DNA of 64,000 nucleotides from JAJPHW01 sp963771505 (GCA_963771505.1 CAVYTO010000001.1:744001-808000); one strand, 5' to 3'. Shown: positions 24,483 through 34,176, counted from the first letter of the stretch. The notes: a model not told the origin generated them from the sequence alone. Numbers and translations: made by a program.

Positions 24483-26687
24483 CTATTTTTTCGTCCACTG
24501 GTCAACCCAGTCGTTGACGGTCGTGTACCAGAGCTGCGAATTCTGCGGCTTCAGCACCCAGTGGCCTTCGTCGGGAAAATAAAGCATTTTCGACGGCACG
24601 CCTTCCATTTGCAGCGTTGTGAATAGTTGAAAACCTTCGCTAACATCTAGCCTGTAATCTCGCTGGCCGTGAACCACCAACGTCGGAGTCTTGAAGTTCT
24701 TGGCGTATTGGTGCGGCGACCATTTCTGATAAGCAGCACGGTTGTCATACGGTGTTCCCTTGAATTCCCAATTGTTGAACCACAACTCTTCGGTCGATCC
24801 CCACGCAGATTCGGCGTTGAACATGCCGTCATGCGTGACCAGGCATTTAAAGCGGTCGGTGTGGCCAAGCATCCAGTTGATCATGTATCCGCCGTAACTC
24901 GCGCCAAGAGCGCACTCTCGCGCCTTGTCGATGAACGGATACGTCGTCTCCGCATAATCGAGGCCTTTCATCAAGTCCTCGTAGGGCGCGCCGCCCCAGT
25001 CCCCGTTGATGGCGTCGATAAATTTCTGTCCATATCCGGGCGACCCGTGGAAGTTGATCTCAATCACAACATAGCCGCTGGCCGCGAAGAGTTCCCCGTT
25101 CCAGCGATAGCTCCATTCATCGCCCAGCGGAACTTCGGGGCCACCATGAATCACAAACTTCAGCGGATATTTCTTGCTCGCGTCGAAATCCGGCGGCGGG
25201 ATCAGAAAACCCTGCACTTTTTCGTTGTTCGCGCCTGAAAATGAAAACGCTTTCATCGGCGACATGGCCGTTGCCGACAAGACAGCGTCATTCAGGTGGG
25301 TTAGCCGAATTGCTCCATCGGACGATCCATCGCATGAACGATTTTCCTCCTCAACACCGGGACCGCTCGGGTTGTAGCAGTTCGCCATCATGAAATCGAG
25401 GAAGTTACGGTTATCCAGTTTTACCGGCTGGACGAAGATTTCCGTCGGGTAGCGGAATGACACCCTCGTGTAGAAGAGCGATTTTCCATCCGCTGACAGC
25501 GAGAGGTCGCCGTTGAAACCTCGCACTATTCCTTGAATTTTGCGGTCGCTGAGCTGCAACGAAAAAATTGGCGATTCGCCTTTATCTTGCGCGGTAAACA
25601 AAATGCTTTTGGAATCCGGCGACCAAATGAACGAGTCGATCCAGCGATCAAAACCGGCCGTCAGGCTCTTTTTCTCGCCTGTCTTGCGATCGTAGAGCAT
25701 CAGTTGAAAGCGGTCGCTCTCATACCCCGGACGCTTTTGCGCGCGGTATGCAATGTACTTCCCATCAGGCGAGTAGAGCGGGGACGAATCGCTTGCGGGA
25801 TTGTCGGCAGTAATATTCTTGGCCGGTCCACCAGCGATTGGGACGATCCATAAATCGTTATTCGTAGAAGCCGCCGGATTCTTGTCGTGATTCGAGGAGT
25901 AACAAATTTCCTGCCCGTCAGGCGAAAAGGCGTAATCGTCCTGTCCACCGAGGGAGAAAACGGGAGCGTCGAAATCGCCCGGCGTGAGGTCGCGCGGAGC
26001 CTGATTGTATTGGAGGTTCGAGCTGAACCGCGCTCCCGATGCAGCTTCTGTCGCCGATGGCTGAAGTGGGACGACGAAGAGGTGGCTGCGCTTACCTTCT
26101 TTGTAGGCATTCCAATGGCGGTAGAGCAAGTGCGTGAATATTTGCGCCTTGACCTTTGAAGCATTGGCTTCTTCGAGTTTTTTCGCGTTGCAAGCATTTT
26201 CCTGAACTGGGGGGCCGTCACATTCTGCATAGACGTCAGACGTGAACAAGATATTTCTGCCATCCGGCGACCAAACCTCTCCGCTGGCTTCGCTGGCGAT
26301 TGCAGTCAACTTGGTCACGCTGCCGACCGATCCCGCGGCGTTGTCGAAATCTGCGATCCACACCTGCGATCCACCTTCTTTCGTTGAGGTAAACACGAAG
26401 CGCTTCCCATCGGGCGACCAGCGGGGACGGTCAGCATCCTGCCCAGCAATAATTTCCCGTTCCTCGCCGCCTGCCGCCGGAACCAACCAGATATGCGGAA
26501 TCTTGGTATTAGCCGAGAGGTCGACGTCCACGGCGCTGAAGATTACCCATTTGCCGTCGGGAGAGACGACCGGCTCGCCGACCCGTTTCAACTTCATCAT
26601 GTCTTCAAACGTGAACGGATGCCGGGCTTGAGCGGCGGCAAGTCCAGCGCTCACTAAAAATAGAAAAAACGCGATGTATCGGCGCAT
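24483..26687 (-). CDS. Secreted S9 family peptidase (acylaminoacyl/prolyl oligopeptidase type)
   Basis: 734 residues with a signal peptide (YIAFFLFLVSAGLAAAQA). The N-terminal half holds beta-propeller units with repeated SPDGK motifs (WSPDGKRFVFTS, YSPDGKYIAYRA, WSPDSKSILFTA). The C-terminal alpha/beta-hydrolase domain has the nucleophile Ser in GASYGGYMINW (about residue 597), Asp in HGQRDYRLD and His in DEGHWVLK. It cleaves short peptides, probably in the periplasm. It is one of three extracytoplasmic peptidases in the window, with HtrA and M1. Confidence 0.93.
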   Translation of the reverse strand: MRRYIAFFLFLVSAGLAAAQARHPFTFEDMMKLKRVGEPVVSPDGKWVIFSAVDVDLSANTKIPHIWLVPAAGGEEREIIAGQDADRPRWSPDGKRFVFTSTKEGGSQVWIADFDNAAGSVGSVTKLTAIASEASGEVWSPDGRNILFTSDVYAECDGPPVQENACNAKKLEEANASKVKAQIFTHLLYRHWNAYKEGKRSHLFVVPLQPSATEAASGARFSSNLQYNQAPRDLTPGDFDAPVFSLGGQDDYAFSPDGQEICYSSNHDKNPAASTNNDLWIVPIAGGPAKNITADNPASDSSPLYSPDGKYIAYRAQKRPGYESDRFQLMLYDRKTGEKKSLTAGFDRWIDSFIWSPDSKSILFTAQDKGESPIFSLQLSDRKIQGIVRGFNGDLSLSADGKSLFYTRVSFRYPTEIFVQPVKLDNRNFLDFMMANCYNPSGPGVEEENRSCDGSSDGAIRLTHLNDAVLSATAMSPMKAFSFSGANNEKVQGFLIPPPDFDASKKYPLKFVIHGGPEVPLGDEWSYRWNGELFAASGYVVIEINFHGSPGYGQKFIDAINGDWGGAPYEDLMKGLDYAETTYPFIDKARECALGASYGGYMINWMLGHTDRFKCLVTHDGMFNAESAWGSTEELWFNNWEFKGTPYDNRAAYQKWSPHQYAKNFKTPTLVVHGQRDYRLDVSEGFQLFTTLQMEGVPSKMLYFPDEGHWVLKPQNSQLWYTTVNDWVDQWTKK

Positions 26688-26775
26688 GTATCCCCATTTC
26701 CTAAAGCTGCCTAGACGCGACGCGTGACCTGAGAATCTAACCCCACGTGACCGAAGTCGTCCCAGTCTAAACGCG

Positions 26776-26781
26776 TATAAT
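26776..26781 (+). promoter_or_regulatory. Possible -10 box of the HtrA gene
   Basis: TATAAT lies 31 bases before the HtrA ATG, between divergently placed genes. No convincing -35 is seen, so another sigma factor or an activator could be involved. A strong ribosome binding site GGAGGA follows at about 26799. Confidence 0.35.
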
Positions 26782-26812
26782 CTTCAAACCATCCTCGGAG
26801 GAAGTCAACGCT

Positions 26813-28402
26813 ATGGATCCGCAGCAGAGCCGTTTTTGGGTGCGCCTCAAGGCCCACCGCTTGGCGTACACGATCACGATTCTCGCCACGTTGTCGTTCG
26901 GAATCCTGATTGGCACGATCATTTCTAAGAGTGTACGCGGACAAGAAGGCAAGAAAACGTCGTCTGCGGACGCGACTCCGCTCACCATACCGTCTCCTCA
27001 ACAACTCTCGAATCAATTTTCTACGATTGCCAAGCAGTTGGAGCCGACGGTCGTTAACATCAACACCGAGTCGACCATCAAGAATCCGCATCGGAGACGC
27101 GGCGGGGCCGCTCCAGACGAAGACGGGCAGAATCCGTTTGACGACTTCTTCGACCGCTTTTTCGGTGGCCAAGGCGGCGGTCAAGGCGGAGCCAGCCCAA
27201 ACACCATGCGCGAGCGCTCACTTGGATCCGGCGTAATCGTTGACTCCAAGGGCTACATCGTCACCAACCGTCACGTGGTCGAAAAAGCCGACCGCATCCG
27301 CGTAAAAATCGAGGGCGAAGGGCCCGGCGTGTTGCATGACGCCAAGCTCATCGGCATGGACCAGGAAACCGACCTTGCCGTCATCAAAATTGAGACTGAT
27401 CGCAGTCTTCCGACGGCAAAGCTCGGCAATTCGGACAGCATGCTGGTGGGGGATTGGGTCCTGGCCGTTGGCAGCCCGTTTGGCCTGACGGAAACCGTGA
27501 CCGCCGGCATTGTCAGCGCGAAAGGACGCAACATCGTTGCAAATCGCCAGTTTCAGTCTTTCATTCAGACGGATGCGGCCATCAACCCGGGCAATTCCGG
27601 CGGCCCGCTGGTCAACATGGCGGGTGAGGTCATCGGCATCAACACCGCTATTCTCTCGGACACAAACGCGTACGCGGGCGTGGGATTTGCCATGCCGTCG
27701 AACACGGTGATCCAGGTCTACAACCAGCTCATCGGTCCCGAACATCGTGTGGCGCGCGGCTCCATCGGAATTCAATTTGCCGCGGAAGAAAATCCTGCCA
27801 TCGCACGGGTATATGGGACCGGCTCTGGCGTGACTGTCTCGGACGTGGTCGCCGGCAGCCCCGCCGACCAGGCTGGCCTCAAAGTCGGTGACACCATCAC
27901 GTCCGTCGATGGAAAGCCAATCAAGACCGGCGACGATCTGGTCGCGGATATTGCCAGTCGCAAACCCGGCCAAAAAGTTTCGTTAGGTTTCGTTCGCAAC
28001 GGCAAGAGTCAGGAAGCTTCGGTCACGGTGGCCGATCGTGCTAAGCTGTTTGCCGCCCGGCTAGGCGACGAGGAAAGCGCCACCGACGAAAGCGCTCCCA
28101 AAGAAAGCAAGATGGGCCTGACGGTGCGGGCAATAACCAGTGAAATGGCGGACAAACTCGACATTCCCGCCGGCAAAGGGATGATCGTCCAGGACGTACG
28201 GTCTCAATCCTTCGGCGAGGACGTGGGCATAAGCCGGGGCGACGTGATTCTGGAGATTAACAAGCAGCCAGTGAACAGCGAAGCAGACTTTAATCGAGTT
28301 TCCGCATCTCTTAAGAGTGGCCAGGATGTCGTTTTCCTGGTTCGCCAGCGCGGCGCGAACCGCCAGGAGGGAACTATCTTCCTGGCTGGTACACTTCCGT
28401 AA
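26813..28402 (+). CDS. degQ: Periplasmic serine protease, DegP/HtrA family
   Basis: 529 residues. One N-terminal TM helix (YTITILATLSFGILIGTIIS) anchors it to the inner membrane. The trypsin-like domain has His154 (TNRHVVEKA), Asp187 (ETDLAVIKI) and Ser262 (NPGNSGGPLVN). Two PDZ domains follow, at about 315-405 (GSPADQAGLKVGDTITSVDG) and 430-520 (SFGEDVGISRGDVILEINKQ). A Gly-rich loop (FFGGQGGGQGG) lies before the catalytic domain. It degrades or refolds damaged envelope proteins. The exact subtype (DegP, DegQ or DegS-like) is not decided. Confidence 0.94.
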   Translation: MDPQQSRFWVRLKAHRLAYTITILATLSFGILIGTIISKSVRGQEGKKTSSADATPLTIPSPQQLSNQFSTIAKQLEPTVVNINTESTIKNPHRRRGGAAPDEDGQNPFDDFFDRFFGGQGGGQGGASPNTMRERSLGSGVIVDSKGYIVTNRHVVEKADRIRVKIEGEGPGVLHDAKLIGMDQETDLAVIKIETDRSLPTAKLGNSDSMLVGDWVLAVGSPFGLTETVTAGIVSAKGRNIVANRQFQSFIQTDAAINPGNSGGPLVNMAGEVIGINTAILSDTNAYAGVGFAMPSNTVIQVYNQLIGPEHRVARGSIGIQFAAEENPAIARVYGTGSGVTVSDVVAGSPADQAGLKVGDTITSVDGKPIKTGDDLVADIASRKPGQKVSLGFVRNGKSQEASVTVADRAKLFAARLGDEESATDESAPKESKMGLTVRAITSEMADKLDIPAGKGMIVQDVRSQSFGEDVGISRGDVILEINKQPVNSEADFNRVSASLKSGQDVVFLVRQRGANRQEGTIFLAGTLP

Positions 28403-28483
28403 CCTGGTTACTGGCACTCCCGGAACCTAGGCGTCTGGGAGCGCAGGCTTGATGATGAGGGTCGGGTTATTGCGGGGGATTTT

Positions 28484-28996
28484 TTGGGCGACAAACGAAT
28501 GACCAAATCTAGTTGGCGGATCGGCTTACGGCTGTGGATGGCCGTGGCTGCCGTGCTTGTCGGCACTGCTGCTTTGTCCTATGCCGCACCGACGCTCACC
28601 AAGGGTCAGCGGAAACCCGCCAGCCGCAAGCTGTCTCATCGCAAACACTCATCGAGAAAGAGCGCTGCGAACTGGCGCAAGCATGGCCAGCAGAACATCG
28701 ATTCTCAACGGGCTCGCGACATCCAGGAAGCTCTAATCCGGAATCACTACATGTCCGGCGAGGCTACCGGCAAGTGGGACGCGACTTCGCAACAGGCCAT
28801 GGAGAAGTTCCAGGCCGATAACGGCTGGCAGAAAAAAGTCACTCCCGATTCTCGAGCCTTGATCAAATTGGGGTTGGGACCGGACCATCAGCATCTTCTC
28901 AATCCGGAAAGCGCGATGACCACCACCCCGGCAGAACCATCTTCTGCCGCTCCCGCGCCAGCTTCGGCATCCGTAGCGCCGTCATCTTCTAATTAA
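28484..28996 (+). CDS. Secreted peptidoglycan-binding-like protein
   Basis: 170 residues from TTG 28484, which has GGGGGA 5 bases upstream; ATG 28499 is the alternative start. A signal sequence (LWMAVAAVLVGTAALSYA) is followed by a very basic stretch (KGQRKPASRKLSHRKHSSRK). A single PG_binding_1 helical unit follows (DIQEALIRNHYMSGEATGKW, then SQQAMEKFQADNGW). The tail is Ser/Ala/Pro-rich. No catalytic domain is present, so it may act as a wall-binding adapter. It abuts thiE-like end to end, with the genes converging at 28996/28997. Confidence 0.8.
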   Translation: MGDKRMTKSSWRIGLRLWMAVAAVLVGTAALSYAAPTLTKGQRKPASRKLSHRKHSSRKSAANWRKHGQQNIDSQRARDIQEALIRNHYMSGEATGKWDATSQQAMEKFQADNGWQKKVTPDSRALIKLGLGPDHQHLLNPESAMTTTPAEPSSAAPAPASASVAPSSSN

Positions 28997-29647
28997 TCAG
29001 AAGCGTTGCAGGGCGTTTACGACCGTCTCAATCTCGTTATTCTGAAACAGGCGAATCGCTGCGATTCCCGCCGCACCCACTCCCATACAGGCCTTCGCGT
29101 TTTCGACCGTGACGCCGCCCAAGGCTAGCACCGGAAGTTCGCAGATACAGGCCGCTTTGAGTGGTTCCAGTCCGGTCCGGCGAGCATTCGCATTGCTCGA
29201 TTTCTCGAACACCGGCCCAAACAAAGCAAGAGACGCCCCCGATGCGGCCGCGCGCTGAACCTGTTCGGCAGTGTGGCAGGATTGCCCGATGATCGGGCCC
29301 TTCGCAATCATCCCCTCGCGATAAGCCCAAGAAGCGCGCCACACAGAGAATGCATCGCTCGGCGCAATGTCTTCGGATCGCAGATTTACGCCGTCGGCCC
29401 CAGCCGTGATCGCGATATCTACTCGCGAATTAACCAGCAATCTGGATTTAGCGCCGAGGCTGCGGACGATGCCTACTGCTTCCGTGAGCAATCCTTCAAG
29501 ATCGCGACCGCCGAGGTCTTTTTCCCGGACTTGAATGTAATCGACCCCAGCTTTCGCCGCCCCCGCGATTTTTTCCAGCAACCGGCGGCGGCGGGTTGAT
29601 TCGTCTCCCGGAAATTGGCTCCGGTCGGTGATGTAGCAGAGCAACAT
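28997..29647 (-). CDS. Thiamine phosphate synthase family protein (ThiE/TenI)
   Basis: 216 residues with the TIM-barrel order of ThiE: LLCYITDRSQFP, VDYIQVREKDLGGRDL (the R-x-K motif), LVNSRVDIAITAGADGVNL, IGQSCHTAEQVQRAA, LFGPVFEKSS and LALGGVTVENA. The usual GVHLGQ is GVNLRS here and the GPxFxTxTK loop is changed, features more like TenI. It may be a true synthase with divergent sites, or a TenI-like aminase or paralogue. It lies 5 bases after the LOG gene, and no TPP riboswitch is found. Confidence 0.8.
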   Translation of the reverse strand: MLLCYITDRSQFPGDESTRRRRLLEKIAGAAKAGVDYIQVREKDLGGRDLEGLLTEAVGIVRSLGAKSRLLVNSRVDIAITAGADGVNLRSEDIAPSDAFSVWRASWAYREGMIAKGPIIGQSCHTAEQVQRAAASGASLALFGPVFEKSSNANARRTGLEPLKAACICELPVLALGGVTVENAKACMGVGAAGIAAIRLFQNNEIETVVNALQRF

Positions 29648-29652
29648 CAGGC

Positions 29653-30510
29653 TTAGGGGTTGGTCTTGGCGATTTCGGGAACGACCTCGCTGGGGCGTTT
29701 GGGCGGTCCCAGATGATATTCGGTCAGTCCGTCCTTCAAATACTCAAAGCCCTCTTCTGGCGAGTCCACCATCTTGAACAGGTCCACATCCCCCGCGGAA
29801 ATGGTGCCAGCGTCAATCATGGTTTGAAAGTTCAAGACGCTTTTCCAATATTCGCTTCCATAAAGGACAACGAGAATTTTCTTGGCCAGCTTTTGCGTCT
29901 GCGCCAGGGTCACGATTTCAAAAAACTCATCCAGCGTACCAAACCCGCCGGGGAACACCACCAATGCCTTGGCAAGATAAGCGAACCAGAATTTCCGCAT
30001 GAAAAAATAATGGAATTCCAGGTTGAGCGCGGGCGTGATGTAGGGATTCGGATCCTGCTCGAACGGAAGGTGAATATTCAGGCCAATAGTCTTGGCTCCA
30101 GCTTCCTTAGCGCCGCGGTTGGCCGCTTCCATAATGCCGGGACCTCCGCCAGTGGTGACAACAAAGCGGCGGCGGCGCGCGGGAATCTGGATGGACCACT
30201 TACTCAGAAGGAATGCGAGGCGGCGCGCGTCCTCATAATATCGCGCCATCGCCAGTGCCGACTGGGCCTGCTTCACCGCATTTGGGTCGTGCCCATGCTC
30301 TACGTCTCGCAGGCGCTTGCTTGCCTGGTGGTGGTCTTGAATTCGCGCCGAGCCGAAAAATACCACGGTGTCCTGTATCTGCTCATGCCGAAAGCGGGCC
30401 AGAGGCTCCGCATACTCGGCAAGAATGCGTATAAACCTGCCATCGGGGCTGTTAAGGAAAGGGGTATTTTCGTAAGCCAGTGGCGCGCGGGGCAGCGTTT
30501 CGTCAGTCAT
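29653..30510 (-). CDS. LOG family protein (TIGR00730-like)
   Basis: 285 residues. The two LOG signatures are VTTGGGPGIMEAANRGAKEA and VVFPGGFGTLDEFFEIVTLA. VVFFGSARI marks the first strand. LOG proteins hydrolyse nucleoside 5'-monophosphates to base and ribose phosphate; plant and some bacterial members release cytokinins. The PGGxGTxxE motif is intact, so activity is likely. The 60-residue N-terminal extension is longer than in short LOG members and fits the larger bacterial group. Physiological substrate unknown. Confidence 0.9.
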   Translation of the reverse strand: MTDETLPRAPLAYENTPFLNSPDGRFIRILAEYAEPLARFRHEQIQDTVVFFGSARIQDHHQASKRLRDVEHGHDPNAVKQAQSALAMARYYEDARRLAFLLSKWSIQIPARRRRFVVTTGGGPGIMEAANRGAKEAGAKTIGLNIHLPFEQDPNPYITPALNLEFHYFFMRKFWFAYLAKALVVFPGGFGTLDEFFEIVTLAQTQKLAKKILVVLYGSEYWKSVLNFQTMIDAGTISAGDVDLFKMVDSPEEGFEYLKDGLTEYHLGPPKRPSEVVPEIAKTNP

Positions 30511-30552
30511 TTCTAAACTTTCTATGCTTCAAAGGTATTCGTCGGCAGACCG

Positions 30553-30891
30553 TCAGGCGTGATGATCTTCTTTGTAATTCAACGCTTCGGAAAACCCAAC
30601 CCAAATATCCAGTAGTCCCAATCCGCTACAAACCCCTTTGACGAAATCGTTCGTGAAAAAGCTGCGCAGTGAAGGATATGCAAACAGAAAGTGATTGTCA
30701 GTCCAATTCGAGGTCCAGGGCAACAGCAGCAGCAGAACGCCCAACCCGGCACAAACGCATACGAAAGCAAGCGCTGTGAGGCGATGGGCCCATAACACCG
30801 CTCCGGGTACAGGGGGGTTCTTTGCCGCGATGGGAGCTTGCGGCCGGGACGGCCCTTCTTCCGGCGCGGGCGGGATCGACCGAGAGTTCAA
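30553..30891 (-). CDS. Small membrane protein of unknown function
   Basis: 112 residues. A proline-rich cytoplasmic N-terminus (PPAPEEGPSRPQAP) precedes one strong TM helix (LTALAFVCVCAGLGVLLLLL, about 38-57). A second, weaker hydrophobic segment follows (VKGVCSGLGLLDIWVGFSEA). WTSNWTDNHFLFAYPSLRSF joins them. No family recognised. It lies between the TPR gene (87 bases) and LOG (42 bases) on the same strand. Confidence 0.72.
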   Translation of the reverse strand: MNSRSIPPAPEEGPSRPQAPIAAKNPPVPGAVLWAHRLTALAFVCVCAGLGVLLLLLPWTSNWTDNHFLFAYPSLRSFFTNDFVKGVCSGLGLLDIWVGFSEALNYKEDHHA

Positions 30892-30978
30892 TCAGCCCAC
30901 CGTTCCAGAATATGCGAAGCGGGCGAAATCCCCGTGCCGAATGTCTAGGCTCGACCAAAGTGGACGCATCGGAACATT

Positions 30979-33900
30979 CTACGACTTTAGCGCCCGGATG
31001 CGCTCGGCCACATCCCGGTAGTCGATGTTGCTGCCGTATGCCTGCATGAAGTTGCTTAATGCGGCTGCTTTGTTCCCCGCACTTTCGTAGGACGAACCGA
31101 TTTCGTAGTGCAATGCGGTCTTGGACTCGCCGTCCAGATTTGGCAAGCGCAAAGCTTGTTCATACCAGCGAACTGCCGCGTCGGGAACTCCCTTATCAAG
31201 GAAGCACTGGGCCAGCCATGTGTAGGTTTGCATCATCTGCGAGAAAGCGTGGCCTTTGTCGTTCGACTGGCATACTTTCTGGAATTCTCCGATTGCTTCG
31301 TCCAGAAGACCCATTTCACGGAATGCCACTCCCAGGTTGTAGTGGGTTTCCGGATCTTCATCGGCCGAGGCCGTATCGTCTTCCAGTTCTTGCTTTAATT
31401 CGCCGAAAAGATCGGCAAGGTCCACGCCAACGATGGGGTCAGGTTTAGCGACCGCCGCTGGCGCGACTACTTGTGGAGGAAGCGGCTGGCTGGCCACAGG
31501 TGACGCCGACGCTGACGCCGCAGCGGACATCGCAATCGGGGCGGCTGTAGGAGCTTGGACAACGTGGCTCGCTGCCGCGATTGCTTCGGTTGGGGCAGTA
31601 GCCGGACTTCCCAGTGCAAAGTCGACTGGAAGCGCAGCTTCGAGATCGGATACGAGCGAATCCAACGCGCCTGTCGGAGCTGCGGCTGACGCAATTGGCA
31701 ATTCAGAAACATTTTGCGGAGCAACCGCTGCGGCTGGAACCACGACAGCGGCAGCCGGCTCGACACTGACCGGTTCCACCGCGACGGGAATCTCAACGGC
31801 AGGCAATTCTGCAACCGGCTCTTCAGCGGCTGGTTCTTCGGCGCTGGGGGGCTCGACGATTTCAGCCTCTGCACCCGGAGCGGCAAACTGTTCACTTAAC
31901 GAAGCTTCAAGATCGCCGACCAATTCGGTGATTGGGTTCTCAGCCGGCTCTGGTGCAGCCGCAACGGCTTCCTCGACTGGCGCACTTGCGATTTCCATCG
32001 GCGGCTCTTCGCTCGCTTCATGCGAAACCGGAGGCTCGACGCTGGCGACAACTGCGTGCTCGATTCCTGCTGTCTCCTCTAATTCCATCGGCGGAGCCAC
32101 AACCTCGATCTCCGCAATTTCTTCGGTTACGACCGCCGCTTCTGGTTCGATCGCAACGGCAGATTCCTCGACCGGAGCTTGAGCGGCCGCTTCCACCTGC
32201 GCGGTCATTACGCTCAGCATTGCCTCGTCAGAGGTTAGAGTCTTCAGTTTCGCGACTGCGGACCACGCCGCGTCGAGCATTGAATGCCCGAGGTAGAACC
32301 GTATCTCCTCGATGGTTTCGGCAACTGCAATATCGTCCTCAGCGGCTGGGGCCGCGGGTTGAGACGCGGATTGAGGCGGCTCGACTTCCGCCTCTGGAAG
32401 CTCGGCCGGTCCGGTATCCCATTCGCCAGAGAGATCGATCTCGGCCATCGAAGCCGGAGTCGCTTCAATCTGAAAGTCCTGCGCGTCGTCGGCTTGAACC
32501 GGCGAAACGCCAAATTCAGCAGGCTCTTCAACCAGCGCCACTGAGTCGGTCGCCACCTCGAAATCGACCGCCTTGGGCGTCCGATCGGAAACTGGAGTTT
32601 CAACAACGGTCGAACGCGAACCGCCCGCGACGGCTCGGGCCTCGTATTTCGACGCCAACTCACCGTAGCGCGAGGCTTCGCCCGGATGACCGGCATCGTG
32701 GTAAAGGCTTTCGAGTGTATGGCAGCAAACCGCTGCTTCCGCAAAACGGCTCGCACGAGTGTGGAGCGCAGCCAGTTTTTGATTGAGGCGAAGATCACGC
32801 GGCGCCTGGGGAAGAACGCTCAGCAACGGCGTGAGCGCCTTCTCCGGCATGTTGTAAGAAAGAAACAAATCGGCATCTGTGATCGCCGCTCTTACCGCCA
32901 AGGCAACGCCGTCGTCGTATGTCTGCTCGATAAAGGGTGCGGAAGTCTCAAGTTCATCGACAAGGACCGCACCCTCCTCGGCTGTAATTCCCGAAGAGCG
33001 TCCGCCCAGGCGGTTCACCACCTGTTGATAGCTTTGTGCGTGCAGTGCGTTCTGCGGCTCGAGTTCAATCAGTTCGGCATAGTAATCTCTGGCCTTTTCA
33101 AGCTCGCCCGATTGAACAGAGGCGTGCGCGAGAAGTTCGCAAATCTCAGCATCGTGGCTCTTGTCGCCCGCGCCGCCCAGTAATTGCAGAATCGATTCGA
33201 GCGAAACGATACTCTCGCTCAACGGCCCGATCATGGAGTGCAAGCCATTCAGGAATTTTGTCGAGTCCGCCTGTAGCAAGCGGTCGCCGTAGGTCTGATA
33301 TTGCGCCAGCGCGTCCTCGAATTGTCCCGCACTGGTGAGCGCATCGACGTATTCGCGGATCGAGTTAGTTTCCGACTGCGCGGCAAACAACTTTGGCGCC
33401 AGTGCGCCGGCTTCCGGGAGCTTTCCCAAGTGGAGATAGGAATGAAACAAACCCCGCATCGCCTCGGGATTCGCTTCTATATTTTTGATTTTCCCCAGTT
33501 GCTGGGCGGCAGAACTGTAATCTCCCGTTTCCATGGCATTGCGCGCCCGAAGCACAACGGCTTCGCTGCTGCCCGGATCGAGTTTCACCAGCTTTTGCAG
33601 TACTTCTTCGGCGGCATCCAACTGCCCCTTGGCACGAAGCGTTACCGCCGCTGCGGAATAAACCTGGCGCGCTTCATCTTTCTTGTTCAGCCGGACATAA
33701 ACATCCGCAAGACGCAGCCGCATCGCTACGTTTTCCGGATCCATCTCCAGAGTTTTTTGGAAGATACGTACAGCCTGGTCAAGTTCGCCCGCGCGCAAAA
33801 ACTCCTCGGCAACCTGGAGATATTGGGCGCGCGCGTCGTTAAACAATCCTTGCTGGGTATAAAGCTCGGCCAGCCGCAGAACGCTCTCAATCGAGGGCTT

Positions 33901-34176
33901 GCTCTTGCTTAGCTTCTTGTACATCGCGATGGCTTTGACGGTGAAGCCCTGCGCGGCATACGCATCGCCAACGCTCTTAAAGCACTCCACCGCTTTATCC
34001 GCATCGCCCAGGCGCGAGTAGAGATCCCCGACCGTATTGGTGACGGTCAAATCCTTCGGGTCCGCCTTGAGGACTTTTTCGTACTCCGCAATAGCATTCT
34101 GCAGCTTGCCCTGTTGGACAAACTTCTCGGCTGCGCTCAGAACCTTCTGTTTGTTGAAGCCGAAACCAAAAGCCAT
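30979..34176 (-). CDS. Large TPR protein with Ala/Glu/Pro-rich middle
   Basis: About 1065 residues from the ATG at 34176 (MAFGFGFNKQKVLSAAEKFV), chosen because this start is typical of such proteins; the frame stays open to 34212. Residues 1-200 hold regular tetratricopeptide repeats (GKLQNAIAEYEKVLKADPKD, ELDQAVRIFQKTLEMDPENV). More helical repeats continue to about 530. Residues about 560-940 are low-complexity and acidic (VEEAVAAAPEPAENPITELV, AEEPVAELPAVEIPVAVEPV). A final TPR block follows (ETHYNLGVAFREMGLLDEAI). It lacks a signal peptide. It is probably a cytoplasmic scaffold; related proteins occur near motility and pilus genes in some genomes, but no such gene is here. Confidence 0.88.
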   Translation of the reverse strand: MAFGFGFNKQKVLSAAEKFVQQGKLQNAIAEYEKVLKADPKDLTVTNTVGDLYSRLGDADKAVECFKSVGDAYAAQGFTVKAIAMYKKLSKSKPSIESVLRLAELYTQQGLFNDARAQYLQVAEEFLRAGELDQAVRIFQKTLEMDPENVAMRLRLADVYVRLNKKDEARQVYSAAAVTLRAKGQLDAAEEVLQKLVKLDPGSSEAVVLRARNAMETGDYSSAAQQLGKIKNIEANPEAMRGLFHSYLHLGKLPEAGALAPKLFAAQSETNSIREYVDALTSAGQFEDALAQYQTYGDRLLQADSTKFLNGLHSMIGPLSESIVSLESILQLLGGAGDKSHDAEICELLAHASVQSGELEKARDYYAELIELEPQNALHAQSYQQVVNRLGGRSSGITAEEGAVLVDELETSAPFIEQTYDDGVALAVRAAITDADLFLSYNMPEKALTPLLSVLPQAPRDLRLNQKLAALHTRASRFAEAAVCCHTLESLYHDAGHPGEASRYGELASKYEARAVAGGSRSTVVETPVSDRTPKAVDFEVATDSVALVEEPAEFGVSPVQADDAQDFQIEATPASMAEIDLSGEWDTGPAELPEAEVEPPQSASQPAAPAAEDDIAVAETIEEIRFYLGHSMLDAAWSAVAKLKTLTSDEAMLSVMTAQVEAAAQAPVEESAVAIEPEAAVVTEEIAEIEVVAPPMELEETAGIEHAVVASVEPPVSHEASEEPPMEIASAPVEEAVAAAPEPAENPITELVGDLEASLSEQFAAPGAEAEIVEPPSAEEPAAEEPVAELPAVEIPVAVEPVSVEPAAAVVVPAAAVAPQNVSELPIASAAAPTGALDSLVSDLEAALPVDFALGSPATAPTEAIAAASHVVQAPTAAPIAMSAAASASASPVASQPLPPQVVAPAAVAKPDPIVGVDLADLFGELKQELEDDTASADEDPETHYNLGVAFREMGLLDEAIGEFQKVCQSNDKGHAFSQMMQTYTWLAQCFLDKGVPDAAVRWYEQALRLPNLDGESKTALHYEIGSSYESAGNKAAALSNFMQAYGSNIDYRDVAERIRALKS

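Noticed and set aside
29648..29652. TPP riboswitch before the ThiE-like gene
   Set aside because: Only 5 bases separate it from the upstream LOG gene, leaving no space for an aptamer.
31433..32182. A 249-codon Ser/Ala/Thr/Gly-rich plus-strand ORF
   Set aside because: It is the antisense of the Ala/Glu/Pro-rich linker of the TPR protein; its composition follows from that.
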